Source: Bacteroides reticulotermitis JCM 10512
GTDB lineage: Bacteria; Bacteroidota; Bacteroidia; Bacteroidales; Bacteroidaceae
Direction of reading: 5' to 3'
DNA length: 64,000 bases
NCBI RefSeq assembly: GCF_000517545.1
Contig: NZ_BAIV01000005.1
Span: forward strand, 1-64,000
Shown: positions 21,603 through 31,344 of the stretch, one piece after another
Position numbering within the stretch: position 1 is the first letter of the stretch
Layout: every line of letters begins with the position of its first letter
Translations under genes and position numbers: made by a program
The notes under the pieces: model-generated
The model's input: only the letters and a program-made list of their open reading frames with translations
Databases searched by the model: none
What the model was told of the DNA's origin: nothing

Positions 21603-22922
21603 ATGATAACAGAAAGTAATAAAAAACTGGCACAGGGAGCGATGGATTATGCGCTGAAGAATGGTTGCCAGGCTGCAAAAGTAGTTGTGTATGCCAATTC
21701 GAATACTTCGTTTGAGTTGCGCGATGCCAAAATTGATAAACTCCAACAAGCCTCAGAGGGTGGAATGAGCATCTCTCTCTATGTAGACGGTCGTTTCGGA
21801 AGTCTCTCTACCAATCGGTTGGATCGAAAAGAGTTGGAGACTTTTATTCGTAACGGTATTGAGTCGACACGCTATTTGGCTAAAGACGAAGCACGCGGGT
21901 TGCCGGATGCTTCCCGCTATTATAAGGGAGGACAGCCTGATTTGCAACTGTTCGACGCTAAACTGACTTCTATCAGTCCCGATGATAAAATGGCATTGGC
22001 CAAATCTGTAGCCGAAGAAGTACTGGGTAAAGATGAACGCATCATCTCGGTTTCTACGTCTTATAGCGATGGAGAAAACTTCTCGTATAGCATAACCAGT
22101 AATGGGTTTGAAGGAGAAAGTAAAAGCACTCAATTCTCTCTTGTGGCAGATGTTGCGATTAAAGGAGAAGGAGAAGCACGCCCGTCTGCATATTGGTATG
22201 ACTCTGCTCTTTTCTACGATGACTTGATCAAGAAAGGTATCGGACAAACTGCCTTGGAACGTGTTCTACGCAAGTTGGGGCAAAAGAAGGTACAGTCGGG
22301 CAAATATACAATGGTTGTGGATCCGATGAACTCCAGTCAATTATTAAGCCCGTTGATCAGTGCTTTATATGGTTCGGCTTTGCAACAAAAGAATTCTTTC
22401 CTTTTGAATAAGCTAAATGAGAAGATCGTATCGGAGCAACTGACATTGGTTGATGAACCTCATCTGCTTAAATCATCGGGATCCCGTTATTTCGATAACG
22501 AAGGAGTTGCGACTAAACGTCGTTCGATTCTTGAAAACGGCGTACTGGAAACGTACTTTATTGATACCTACAATGCTAAGAAGATGGGCGTGGAGCCAAC
22601 TATCAGCTCGCCTTCGTTAATGGTTATGCAAACGGGTGATAAAGATCTGAACGGATTAGTGGCTGGTGTTGACAAAGGTATTTTAGTGACAGGCTTTAAT
22701 GGAGGTAATTGCAACAGTTCGACCGGTGACTTCTCTTATGGGATTGAAGGATTCCTGATTGAGAACGGTAAGCTGGTACAGGCTGTGACCGAAATGAATG
22801 TGACCGGTAATATGTTGTCTTTATGGGCCTCATTAATCGGTAAGGGAAATGACCCGCGCCTGAACTCTTCATGGCGCATTCCTTCACTGGTTTTTGAAGG
22901 AGTCGACTTTAGCGGCTTATAA
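21603..22922 (+). CDS. TldE/PmbA-family protein
   Basis: The 439-residue protein is the non-catalytic partner type of the TldD/TldE protease. It has the N-terminal AAKVVVYANSNTSFELRDAKID strand region, central DDLIKKGIGQTALERVLRKLG, and the C-terminal GGNCNSSTGDFSYGIEGFLIENG typical of PmbA. The HExxxH motif found in TldD is absent, as expected. It lies directly downstream of tldD and ahead of a strong terminator. No signal peptide is visible, unlike TldD, so the two may be located differently or the signal is lost. Confidence 0.9.
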   Translation: MITESNKKLAQGAMDYALKNGCQAAKVVVYANSNTSFELRDAKIDKLQQASEGGMSISLYVDGRFGSLSTNRLDRKELETFIRNGIESTRYLAKDEARGLPDASRYYKGGQPDLQLFDAKLTSISPDDKMALAKSVAEEVLGKDERIISVSTSYSDGENFSYSITSNGFEGESKSTQFSLVADVAIKGEGEARPSAYWYDSALFYDDLIKKGIGQTALERVLRKLGQKKVQSGKYTMVVDPMNSSQLLSPLISALYGSALQQKNSFLLNKLNEKIVSEQLTLVDEPHLLKSSGSRYFDNEGVATKRRSILENGVLETYFIDTYNAKKMGVEPTISSPSLMVMQTGDKDLNGLVAGVDKGILVTGFNGGNCNSSTGDFSYGIEGFLIENGKLVQAVTEMNVTGNMLSLWASLIGKGNDPRLNSSWRIPSLVFEGVDFSGL

Positions 22923-22942
22923 TCGATTATATATAATAAGTT

Positions 22943-22982
22943 GGGGGAATGGAGTTAAATTTACACTCTATTCCCCTTTTTT
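22943..22982 (+). terminator. Rho-independent terminator of tldD-tldE
   Basis: A GGGGAATGGAGT stem pairs with ACTCTATTCCCC and is followed by a run of six T. It is 20 nt after the tldE stop. Confidence 0.85.
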
Positions 22983-23012
22983 GCTTCATATCTAGCCCTT
23001 TTTGAATGAAAA

Positions 23013-23047
23013 TTGGTACTCAGCTATAGGTGAATCGGCTATCTTTG
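23013..23047 (+). promoter_or_regulatory. Promoter of the GH35-GH51 unit
   Basis: The -7 box TATCTTTG is at 23040-23047 with a TTGG at 23013-23016, a spacing of 24 nt that is longer than usual. The ATG of the GH35 gene follows 37 nt later. Confidence 0.45.
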
Positions 23048-23084
23048 CCGTATACTATGTAATATAATAATAAGACTATAAACC

Positions 23085-25420
23085 ATGAGAAACAGATTTA
23101 TTGCTTTATTCGTACTCTTTACTCTCCTCTTGGGAGGAAGTGTGCAAGCACAGACTACTGCCCGCAAATTTGAAGCGGGTAAAAACACGTTTTTATTGGA
23201 CGGTAATCCGTTTGTAATAAAAGCTGCGGAGCTACACTATACCCGAATTCCACAAGCCTATTGGGAACATCGCATCAAGATGTGCAAGGCTTTGGGCATG
23301 AATACCATTTGTATTTATATATTCTGGAATATCCACGAGCAAGAGGAAGGAAAGTTTGACTTTACCGGTCAGAACGATATTGCAGCTTTCTGCCGGGTTG
23401 CTCAAGAGAATGGAATGTATGTCATTGTACGTCCCGGCCCGTATGTGTGTGCCGAGTGGGAAATGGGCGGGCTGCGTGGTGGTTGCTAAAGAAGAAAGAT
23501 GTGGCTTTGCGCACACTCGACCCTTATTTCATGGAACGCGTAGGTGTCTTTATGAAAGAGGTGGGTAAGCAGCTAGCTCCGTTGCAAGTCAATAAAGGTG
23601 GAAACATCATCATGGTTCAAGTTGAAAATGAATATGGATCTTACGGAACGAATAAGCCTTATGTATCTGCTGTACGCGATTTGGTACGCGAATCGGGCTT
23701 TACCGATGTACCGTTGTTTCAATGTGACTGGAATAGCAACTTTACCAACAATGCACTTGACGATCTGATCTGGACTATAAATTTCGGTACGGGGGCCAAT
23801 ATCGACCAGCAATTTAAAAAGCTGAAAGAACTGCGTCCGGAAGCACCACTGATGTGTAGCGAATTCTGGAGTGGTTGGTTCGATCATTGGGGACGGAAAC
23901 ACGAAACGCGTCCGGCTAAGGATATGGTACAGGGTATTAAAGATATGATGGACCGGAATATCTCGTTTAGCTTATATATGACTCATGGGGGAACAACCTT
24001 CGGACATTGGGGAGGTGCTAATAATCCCGCTTATTCTGCGATGTGTAGTTCGTATGATTATGATGCTCCGATCAGCGAAGCGGGGTGGACAACCGATAAA
24101 TACTTCCTGCTACGTGATTTGCTAAAGAATTATCTTTCGGAAGGAGAAACGTTGTCGGAAGTACCTGCCGCATTCTCCCTCATTGAAGTGCCTGAAATAC
24201 AATTTACGCAGGTAGCTCCGCTTTTTGACAACCTGCCTGCACCCAAACAAACGGTGGATATCAAACCGATGGAACAGTTCAATCAAGGTTGGGGAAGTAT
24301 TCTATACCGTACAAACTTACCGGAAGCGGTGAAAGCCGGTACGGTACTGAAAATTACTGAGGTACACGACTGGGCGCAGATTTACGCCGATGGTAAACTG
24401 TTGGCTCGCTTGGATCGTCGCAAAGGAGAATTTACAACAACTCTTCCGGCTTTGAAGAAAGGTACTCGTCTGGACATATTAGTAGAAGCTATGGGCCGGG
24501 TGAATTTTGATAAATCGATTCACGACCGCAAAGGTATCACAGAAAAGGTCGAATTGCTTGCCGATAACCAAAGCAAGGATTTAAAGAATTGGACTGTATA
24601 TAATTTACCGGTAGATTACACATTTGCTAAGAATAAAAACTATCGTGATCAAAAGACGTTGCCGTCTATGCCTGCTTACTATAAAGCAACTTTCAAACTG
24701 AATAAAGTGGGAGATACTTTCCTCGACATGAGTACCTGGGGAAAAGGTATGGTATGGGTGAATGGACGTGCTATGGGACGTTTCTGGGAAATCGGACCTC
24801 AACAAACTCTTTTCATGCCGGGATGCTGGCTGAAAGAAGGCGAGAACGAAATTGTGGTTCTCGATTTGAAAGGCCCGGAGAAGTCGTCAATCAAAGGATT
24901 GAAAAAGCCTATTCTGGACGTTCTACGCGAAAAAGCTCCTGAAACGCACCGAAAGGAAGGGGAGAAACTACAACTATCCGGAGAGAAAGCGGTATACGAA
25001 GGTGCATTCACTCCGGGTAACGGTTGGCAAGAGGTTCGCTTCGCAACTCCGGCTAAAGGACGTTTCTTCTGTCTGGAAGCTCTTACTCCGCAAGCTGAGG
25101 ATAATATAGCTGCTATTGCCGAATTTGATGTATTGGGAGCGGACGGTAAACCTGTATCTCGCGAACATTGGACGATTCGATATGCTGATAGCGAAGAGAC
25201 GCGGAGCGGTAACCGTACGGCTGATAAGATATTCGACTTGCAGGAATCTACTTTCTGGATGACAGTTGATAATGTAGCTTACCCGCATCAAGTAGTCATC
25301 GACCTGAGTAAGATAGAAACCGTAACCGGCTTTCGCTATTTGCCACGTGCCGAGAAAGGCTATCCGGGCATGATTAAGGAATATCGTATATATGTACAAC
25401 CAACGGGGTTTAAATATTAA
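23085..25420 (+). CDS. Beta-galactosidase, glycoside hydrolase family 35 (frameshifted)
   Basis: A signal peptide (MRNRFIALFVLFTLLLGGSVQAQ) leads into a GH35 barrel: AAELHYTRIPQAYWEHRI, FDFTGQNDIAAFCRV and VIVRPGPYVCAEWEMGG. The acid/base glutamate is in QVENEYGSYG and the nucleophile in CSEFWSGWFDHWG. Beta-sandwich domains and a C-terminal discoidin-like domain (about residues 640-775) follow. One base is missing near 23470 in the GGLPWW segment, splitting the gene; corrected length is about 778 residues. Likely periplasmic or outer-membrane, acting on terminal beta-galactose of host or plant glycans. The GH51 gene follows. Confidence 0.9.
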
Positions 25421-25457
25421 GATCGTTGGTGAAATATTTGAAAAAATAGATAACTTT

Positions 25458-25495
25458 GTCAACACTCCTTATTATCAGGGGTGTTGACTGTTTAT
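25458..25495 (+). terminator. Hairpin between GH35 and GH51 genes
   Basis: GTCAACACTCC pairs with GGGTGTTGAC and is followed by TGTTTATTGTT. It could end or attenuate transcription between the two glycosidase genes. Confidence 0.5.
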
Positions 25496-25535
25496 TGTTA
25501 ACTCGAAGAGTTTTAATGTTTAATTGCAAAATACT

Positions 25536-27992
25536 ATGAATAAACTGCTTATTATTTTAGGCATATTACTTGGTTCAGTTCAGCAACAAGTGTTTGCTTC
25601 GGTGAAAGAAGTGACGAATGTACCCGATTCTGTTTATCTGTTTGCTTATGCTACCGTTCAGGACGATGGGCGTAGTGGACTTCGTTTCGCTTGGAGTGCG
25701 GATCAGAAGAGTTGGTTTGAAATAGGAAAAGGCCATGGCTATGTGCGCTGCGATTACGGTCGCTGGGGTTCACAAAAGAAAATGCTTGATCCATGTTTGA
25801 AACTCAAACCGAACGGAGAGTGGCTTTGTACATGGAAGTTGAATGCGGAAGATGGTTACGGACAAGTTATCTCTAAAAACCTACTCTATTGGGGAAGACA
25901 GTCATATCCTCGCACAACTCCTGATTTTGAGCGTGAAAGAGTAGGCGCATTGATCGGTTCGGAGTCTCAAACCGGAACGGTTAACAAAGTAGAATGGAGT
26001 CTGGTGGACGGACTAATCAAGTCATACGAGGCTACACAATATAGAAATTCGATTTACGATGAACGTTTGTTGGACGATGGTTCGCGTTTTGCCGGACTAA
26101 AGCCTGTAAAAGCAACCGTTACAGCGCAGCCTGAACAGACAAAGGCGATTAGTGATCTGCTGATGGGAATCTTCTTTGAAGACATTAACTATGCCGCGGA
26201 TGGTGGCTTGTACGCGGAACTGATTCAGAACCGGGGCTTTGAGTATGTTCCTTCGGACCGCGGTGGAGATCAGAACTGGAACAGTACTCACTCTTGGGCT
26301 TTGAAAGGTGAACATGCAGCTTTTACGATTGATACAGTTGCTCCGATTCATCCGAATAATCCGCATTATGCTGTTCTGAAAGTCGATCAACCTGGAGCAG
26401 TCTTAACCAATGCAGGCTTTGACGGGATTGCGTTGAAAGCAGGTGAGAAATATGATTTCTCATTGTTTGCTCGCGTGCGAGATGGAAAAGCACAAAAGGT
26501 ACGGGTACGTTTGGTTGCCGCCGACGGGACAGTACAGGGAGAAACAACACTAACAGTTTCGTCCCGTTCATGGAAAACGTATCGTTCGGTTTTAACGGCA
26601 AAGACTTCTGCCGATGCGCATCTGGAACTTCAAATGCAAAATGTGGGAGAACTGAATCTGGATATGATTTCTCTTTTCCCTCAACAGACATTCAAAGGAC
26701 GTATAAATGGCTTGCGACCCGATCTGGCGCAAACATTGGCAGATATGCACCCGCGTTTTATTCGCTTTCCGGGTGGCTGTGTAGCTCATGGAGATGGATT
26801 GGAGAATATCTATCGTTGGAAGAATACCATCGGGCCTCTGGAAACTCGTAAACCTGCCCGAAACCTTTGGGGCTATCACCAAAGCATGGGGCTGGGATAT
26901 CTTGAATATTTCCAATTCTGTGAAGATGTAGATGCCGAACCTCTGCCGGTATTAGCTGCCGGCGTGCCTTGTCAGAACTCCGGACATAATGGACATGAGT
27001 TGAGAGGTGGTCAGCAGGGCGGCATTCCCATGTGCGAGATGGACGCTTATGTGCAGGATATTCTGGATTTAATTGAGTGGGCAAACGGTGATGCCAAAAA
27101 GACGAAGTGGGGAAAGATCCGTGCGGAGTCCGGTCACCCGAAACCGTTCAACCTGAAATATATTGGAATCGGTAACGAAGATCTCATTACGGATGTTTTT
27201 GAAGAACGATTCACTATGATCTTCCAAGCGATTAAAGAGAAGCACCCGGAGATAACCGTGATTGGTACAGTCGGGCCTTTCTTTGAAGGAACGGACTACG
27301 AGGAGGGATGGAAACTGGCAGATAAGCTTGGCGTTCCTATGGTGGACGAACACTACTATCTCTCACCCGGTTGGTTCCTACACAATCAAGACTTTTATGA
27401 TAAGTACGACCGTAAGAAAGCGAAAGTCTATTTGGGTGAATATGCTTCTCACATTCCGGGACGCAAGGTTAATCTGGAAACAGCTCTTTCAGAGGCCATC
27501 TACCTCACCTCTTTGGAACGGAATGGAGACATTGTACATATGACGTCTTATGCTCCTCTATTGGCGAAGGAAAAGCATACCCAATGGAATCCGGATTTGA
27601 TTTACTTCAATAACCGGGAAGTAAAACCCACTACCGGATACTATGTGCAGCAACTATATGGAGAACATGCGGGGGATCGTTATATACCTTCTCAGATCAA
27701 GTTGGATAATCAGGATGAGCGTGTGAAGTTGCGTGTCGCTTCTTCAATTGTACGTGATACTAAGACCGGAGACCTCATTGTGAAACTCGTGAATCTGCTT
27801 CCGGTGAGTGTTGATACAGATATTCAGCTTCCGGCAATAGGTTCCATACAAACTGCTGCTAGCCGCACTCTATTGACTGGTACGCCAGAATCTACTCCTG
27901 TACCGGTGACGGATACGATCGAAGTGGGAGAGGCATTCAAACAGGAATTGCCTGCCTATTCATTTACAGTGATTCGGATAAAAACAAAATAA
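25536..27992 (+). CDS. Alpha-L-arabinofuranosidase, glycoside hydrolase family 51
   Basis: The signal peptide MNKLLIILGILLGSVQQQVFA supports a start at 25536 rather than at the upstream TTG. Residues about 25-190 form a separate module with WSADQKSWFEIG and RWGSQKKMLDPCLKLKPNGEW, resembling a glycosidase-like propeller fragment. A CBM4/9-like region follows (about 225-380). The GH51 barrel has FIRFPGGCVAHGDGL, acid/base GIGNEDLITDVF near residue 550 and nucleophile YLGEYASH near 640, then a C-terminal beta domain. Activity on arabinose side chains of plant glycans is expected from the family. Confidence 0.9.
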   Translation: MNKLLIILGILLGSVQQQVFASVKEVTNVPDSVYLFAYATVQDDGRSGLRFAWSADQKSWFEIGKGHGYVRCDYGRWGSQKKMLDPCLKLKPNGEWLCTWKLNAEDGYGQVISKNLLYWGRQSYPRTTPDFERERVGALIGSESQTGTVNKVEWSLVDGLIKSYEATQYRNSIYDERLLDDGSRFAGLKPVKATVTAQPEQTKAISDLLMGIFFEDINYAADGGLYAELIQNRGFEYVPSDRGGDQNWNSTHSWALKGEHAAFTIDTVAPIHPNNPHYAVLKVDQPGAVLTNAGFDGIALKAGEKYDFSLFARVRDGKAQKVRVRLVAADGTVQGETTLTVSSRSWKTYRSVLTAKTSADAHLELQMQNVGELNLDMISLFPQQTFKGRINGLRPDLAQTLADMHPRFIRFPGGCVAHGDGLENIYRWKNTIGPLETRKPARNLWGYHQSMGLGYLEYFQFCEDVDAEPLPVLAAGVPCQNSGHNGHELRGGQQGGIPMCEMDAYVQDILDLIEWANGDAKKTKWGKIRAESGHPKPFNLKYIGIGNEDLITDVFEERFTMIFQAIKEKHPEITVIGTVGPFFEGTDYEEGWKLADKLGVPMVDEHYYLSPGWFLHNQDFYDKYDRKKAKVYLGEYASHIPGRKVNLETALSEAIYLTSLERNGDIVHMTSYAPLLAKEKHTQWNPDLIYFNNREVKPTTGYYVQQLYGEHAGDRYIPSQIKLDNQDERVKLRVASSIVRDTKTGDLIVKLVNLLPVSVDTDIQLPAIGSIQTAASRTLLTGTPESTPVPVTDTIEVGEAFKQELPAYSFTVIRIKTK

Positions 27993-28049
27993 GTCTCTTA
28001 ATCACGCTGCTTACTGCTATTTACAGTAAGCGAAAATTGGTATATTGTA

Positions 28050-28088
28050 AGCGAGGCTGTCTCATTTAGGGTTGAGGCAGCCTCGCTT
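28050..28088 (+). terminator. Terminator after GH51 gene
   Basis: AGCGAGGCTGTCTC pairs with GAGGCAGCCTCGCT around a short loop about 60 nt after the GH51 stop. The T-run is short. Confidence 0.6.
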
Positions 28089-28205
28089 CTGCTATTTGAA
28101 AGAAGGATATCCATGACTCTCCTTAGCTGCAATCAGCTTTAAATCGAGGGAAATAACTTGCATCTATAAACGATTTAACCGGTAAAATATGAAATTTAAG
28201 CGAGT

Positions 28206-28739
28206 TGCACAATGATACATCACTTTCATGTCATAATCACTTTTTGATGTAAGTGGCTGAATTATAGTATTATATATTGCGTCTTCTTTTCTCGGACTGA
28301 TCTACTCAATAGATAATACCGATTTCCGAAGGCTGTGTACTTGGCTAAAATCTCCCGCCAGCTAGTAGTGAAAAACTCGTAGAAGGCATTTTTTTTCATT
28401 ACATTTCGTGTTCCACATAATGTGGAACAGCTGACTCACATATTGTGGAACAGGCGTCGCACATAATGTGGAACACCTGTCGCACATAATGTGAAACAGG
28501 AAATAGAAGAAAATAAACCTGAAAAACGACTGCTTAAATCTACGAATAGTTGCGCACGATACGGGTTGAGAAAAGACTTATTTGGTGAATTGAAGGCTCT
28601 GTTCTTGGGGGAAGCGAGCAATAGCTATCGTTCCTCAGAATAAAGTGATCAAAAAAAGAAGGCGCATTGCAATACGCTGATATACTGAGCGATACGCGAA
28701 AAAGTGATTATGACATGAAAGTGTTGTATCATTGTGCAA
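28206..28739. repeat. Element bounded by 41-bp inverted repeats
   Basis: The segment 28206-28246 is the reverse complement of 28699-28739 at 40 of 41 positions. Between the arms lie the 23-bp tandem array (28414-28499) and most of the second copy of the dispersed non-coding repeat. No transposase is encoded. The arrangement resembles a non-autonomous MITE-like element or a large foldback. Confidence 0.6.
28414..28499. repeat. Four-unit 23-bp tandem palindrome array
   Basis: Four units start at 28414, 28437, 28460 and 28483. Each has a 17-bp core CACATAATGTGGAACAG with one or two changes, separated by 6-bp variable spacers (CTGACT, GCGTCG, CTGTCG). Each core contains the palindrome CACATAATGTG or a close variant. 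Confidence 0.8.
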
Positions 28740-28785
28740 AGTGCGTATTAAAGCCTCGCTGATGAAACTAGGTACGCAAAATAGC
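28620..28785. repeat. Dispersed non-coding repeat, copy 2
   Basis: This aligns with 2290-2445 through the same ordered blocks (CAGAATAAAGTG, CTGATATACTGA, TCATTGTGCAAAGTGC). Like copy 1 it follows a block of short palindromes. Confidence 0.6.
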
Positions 28786-28904
28786 TACACGAATATGTCC
28801 GGTTTGCAAAAGGAGTCGGAACTTAAGTCGTACTCCGGAGAATTGAGGCTCAGCAGAACCTTATACTTTTGCGTGTGATTCATAAATACTCCGTGTTATG
28901 GTGG

Positions 28905-29200
28905 CTTTCTGATATAGATTGGCAATCCATTGACAGGCAGTAGCGTCGTTATGACTTTACTAACGATAATCTTTTTCGTCTGACGCAGGTACTTATTTAT
29001 AAGATCATGTTCGTTACACTAAGTTTGGCATCTCTTATAGGTATGACAAAACGGGGGGTAAATAAAAGATTTGAATAAGAGGGTAGGCCGCATTACATAT
29101 AATTTCTTAAATTTGCCTAGCAAGCTTACTTACAGCCTCCTAGCTGTCCCGAGGTTTGCTACAGTGGAGAGGGTTGATATGACTCCTTAACGGGCTATAC
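28905..29200 (+). pseudogene. Rhs-core remnant
   Basis: Broken frames still align to the two large Rhs genes of this window. Visible pieces are DIDWQSIDRQ then RRYDFTNDNLFRLTQ (compare GMDWQSNDRKQRGYDFAYDNLSRLTQ), RYTKFGISYRYDK, KDLNKRVGRITYNFLNLPSKLTYS, and LAVPRFATVE. Several stops, frame changes and at least two deletions are present, so this is a decayed Rhs gene on the opposite strand from the intact ones. Confidence 0.75.
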
Positions 29201-29300
29201 AATGACTTCTGCAGTTGAACAAGGGGCGATTGGCGAGAGGTATCTAATGCGGATAATGAATTAAACGGCAAAGAAGTGTCGAAATAGGCTTTTGTAGGAG

Positions 29301-29474
29301 GAGTTGTATCTACAGTTGACTCCGCAAGATTTTGAGACGTTTAATCCGATAATGTCAGGAGTAAGTAATTTTACAGTAAAGGTTACACGTCAACAAACTG
29401 TAAAAGTGCCCCTTCAAGGAGTAACAGGGATAGTACCAAATGCTTTTAGTATGAAATCAATTATTAGACAATAA
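29301..29474 (+). pseudogene. Orphan C-terminal tip fragment of the decayed Rhs gene
   Basis: An open frame without a start codon encodes about 57 residues beginning ELYLQLTPQDFETF and ending FSMKSIIRQ. It ends 4 nt before the ATG of the next lipoprotein gene, the position of a toxin C-terminus relative to its immunity gene. The fold is not recognised. Confidence 0.45.
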
Positions 29475-29478
29475 AAAG

Positions 29479-30063
29479 ATGAAGTCATTCCTATTTATAT
29501 ATCTGCTATTTCTCATTTCTTGTAGCGCTAAAAACGGAAATACACAAGCTGATGATTTACGTAAAGATACAGACCATGTTAATATTGGTGCAAAGGTTAT
29601 TCGTAATGATACAAGCTTTGTGACTGTGTTTTTGGATTCTGATTTTGCAGGAGAAGTTTGGGTTTTTGATGAAGCTAATAGCCGCAAAGGATAAACTGTA
29701 AGAAATGATATTGAAAGAGAAAACATCGTAATGTTTGATTTGTTGGCAAAAAACGACAGTTTGTTTTATGTTATAGCATATTGGGCTCTTGACAACGATA
29801 TAATTGCTAAGGGGTGGATTCATAAGGAGAGTCATTTAGGTATTTTCTCTGCTGCATACGATCAGAATTTTGTGTTATATAAAGAACCTAATAAACGAAG
29901 CGAAGTGGTATTGGTGGATGAGGAATACAATCCGGAAATGTATGAGGTTACAGATTTTGAAGGAAAGTGGTTAAAAATAAACGCTAAAATAAGGGGTCAG
30001 GTTTATAGTGGTTGGATGCCACCAGAATTGCAATGCAGTAATGTCTATTCTACATGCAATTAA
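29479..30063 (+). pseudogene. Candidate immunity lipoprotein, in-frame stop
   Basis: The start MKSFLFIYLLFLISCSAKNGN is a lipoprotein signal with cysteine 15 after LIS. The frame is interrupted by a TAA at 29692-29694 but stays open on both sides in the same frame (NSRKG stop TVRNDIE) to a total of about 194 codons. The C-terminal part (VLYKEPNKRSEVVLVDEE, KWLKINAKIRGQVYSGWM) looks like an SH3-type beta domain. By position just after a toxin tip it is a candidate immunity protein; the family is unrecognised. Confidence 0.55.
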
Positions 30064-30150
30064 GATGAGTAACCATCTTGGATAATAGTTTCTATCAATA
30101 TATCTTGGGATGGAAGGAATACCAGGTTCACGCTTCTCATCATGCTTTCT

Positions 30151-30303
30151 TTAAATATACAACAGTTCTTCCTCCACTGTCTCTTTGGATGGCTCCTTGT
30201 GCCCGAAACGATTCAATAGTTTGATTGCTTTGTTACAGCGAATTTTTGTTTCGCGTATGAAATCTGCATGGGTAATGTAGTTGTTTTTGTCTGCATAATC
30301 CAT
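30151..30303 (-). CDS. Small conserved protein, copy 1
   Basis: A 50-residue protein starting MDYADKNNYITHADFIRE and containing NKAIKLLNRFGHKEPSKETVEEEL. The second copy at 41115-41336 is nearly identical over the first 48 residues, then differs at the duplication edge. The charged helical sequence has no known match that I recognise. It lies downstream of a truncated HU-like gene in both copies. Confidence 0.5.
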   Translation of the reverse strand: MDYADKNNYITHADFIRETKIRCNKAIKLLNRFGHKEPSKETVEEELLYI

Positions 30304-30726
30304 TGATAATGGGTGGTTCTAGTCATTGTTTCGGCTTTTTACTATCTAGGGTTTTATCAGCCAATGGTGTAATTTGTCTGCGATGGCTTGTAGGTATCCT
30401 TCTATGGTGGTTTGCCCGAAATCACTCGTTTTGGATACCAGTCCGATAAATTTCTTGCGTCGATAGTCCCTGAGGGAATGACGCGGGCGGGAAGCGGCTG
30501 TTTCTTTTCCCTCTTAAGTGGATTACCACTGTTGTAAAGATCGTAATATATACTCATGTTATACTTATTTTCTAGTTATTCAAAAAATAGTGGGCTGCTT
30601 TGCCTGAATGAATTAATTTGTGTACTTAAAGATGTAATAATCTGCAGTGGAAATCTTTCTTTTGTTTACTGGACGTCACTATATGGAAGACTTATGTATA
30701 CTTACATACTTTTACAAGTGATCCTT
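30158..30726. repeat. Duplicated HU/small-protein module, copy 1
   Basis: This 569-bp segment is nearly identical to 41191-41850 except for a 90-bp insertion in the other copy. It spans most of the small protein gene, the HU-like fragment, and its upstream region. It ends abruptly at TGATCCTT, after which this copy continues into IS21 sequence and the other copy into an XRE gene. Confidence 0.85.
30340..30558 (-). pseudogene. HU-like DNA-binding protein fragment, copy 1
   Basis: The start MSIYYDLYNSGNPLK followed by ARVIPSGTIDA matches the N-terminal arm of Bacteroidetes HU/IHF-like proteins. A missing base in the IDAKK segment shifts the frame compared with copy 2. The body domain normally needed for DNA bending is cut short after the ADKLHHW segment in both copies. 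Confidence 0.6.
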
Positions 30727-31191
30727 GTTTGTCTCCCGCATAGTCAATAAACATCTTGTCCCCTACCTTGTGTTCCAAATGGGCGGCAGGACGTGAAGTA
30801 GACATATATTCTTGGAGGCAGGCACAGAAACGGCTACGGCGATACCCGTCGGGATAATCCGCCAGATATTCAGCATGCAGCATCTGACGACTCACGCCTT
30901 TTTTCTTCAGGCGTTTGGCGTATTCGGGCAGAAGGGTTTGGAGGGTCTTGCAACGGGCACTGACAACTTCTTTGGGTTTGGTTTTCTCTTGAAAAAAAGA
31001 ATGCAGACAGGAATCATCATGCGCAGGATTTCTTCCATACTCAAACCGCTTTTCTGATATAAATGTAAATACTTTTCGATGGTGTTGCGGTATAAGCCAA
31101 GCATGTCACTCAAGGATTTAGTACCATAGCCGGAGGCATAACAACGCAAGACTTGACGGATCTTACTCATTTCAATTGTTTTATTAGACAT
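30727..31191 (-). pseudogene. istA: IS21-family transposase IstA, 5' fragment
   Basis: The corrected frame starts MSNKTIEMSKIRQVLRCYASG with the helix-turn-helix of IstA (GTKSLSDMLGLYRNTIEKY). It continues to HKVGDKMFIDYAGDK, where the first catalytic aspartate of the DDE domain lies, then ends at the junction at 30727. One base is lost near 31018. The rest of istA and all of istB are missing. Confidence 0.8.
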
Positions 31192-31258
31192 ACTTCTGTT
31201 TTTAACAGATAAGATAGAAGTAAGCAGCCAATAAAACAAATCAATCGGATGATTTTAG

Positions 31259-31316
31259 GGGGCAGTTTGAATTGGAAATAAGGGGTCAATTTCGATTGGA
31301 AGAAGGGGGGCAACTT
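31259..31316. mobile_element. IS21-type terminal repeats
   Basis: Units of 23 bp begin at 31259, 31282 and 31305, each starting with a run of G and containing CARTTYGRATTGGAA-like sequence. Multiple terminal repeats of this kind mark the ends of IS21-family elements. This end truncates the CHC2 gene. Confidence 0.65.
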
Positions 31317-31344
31317 GCCGCGGATTTTCCATCCAATCCGCGGC
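31317..31344. repeat. 10-bp perfect palindrome at IS junction
   Basis: GCCGCGGATT and its reverse complement flank an 8-nt loop exactly where IS21 end sequence meets the CHC2 gene. It may be part of the original gene or a preferred insertion target. Confidence 0.4.

Noticed and set aside
28414..28499. Possible CRISPR array
   Set aside because: The spacers are only 6 bp, the units are self-palindromic and no cas gene is nearby.
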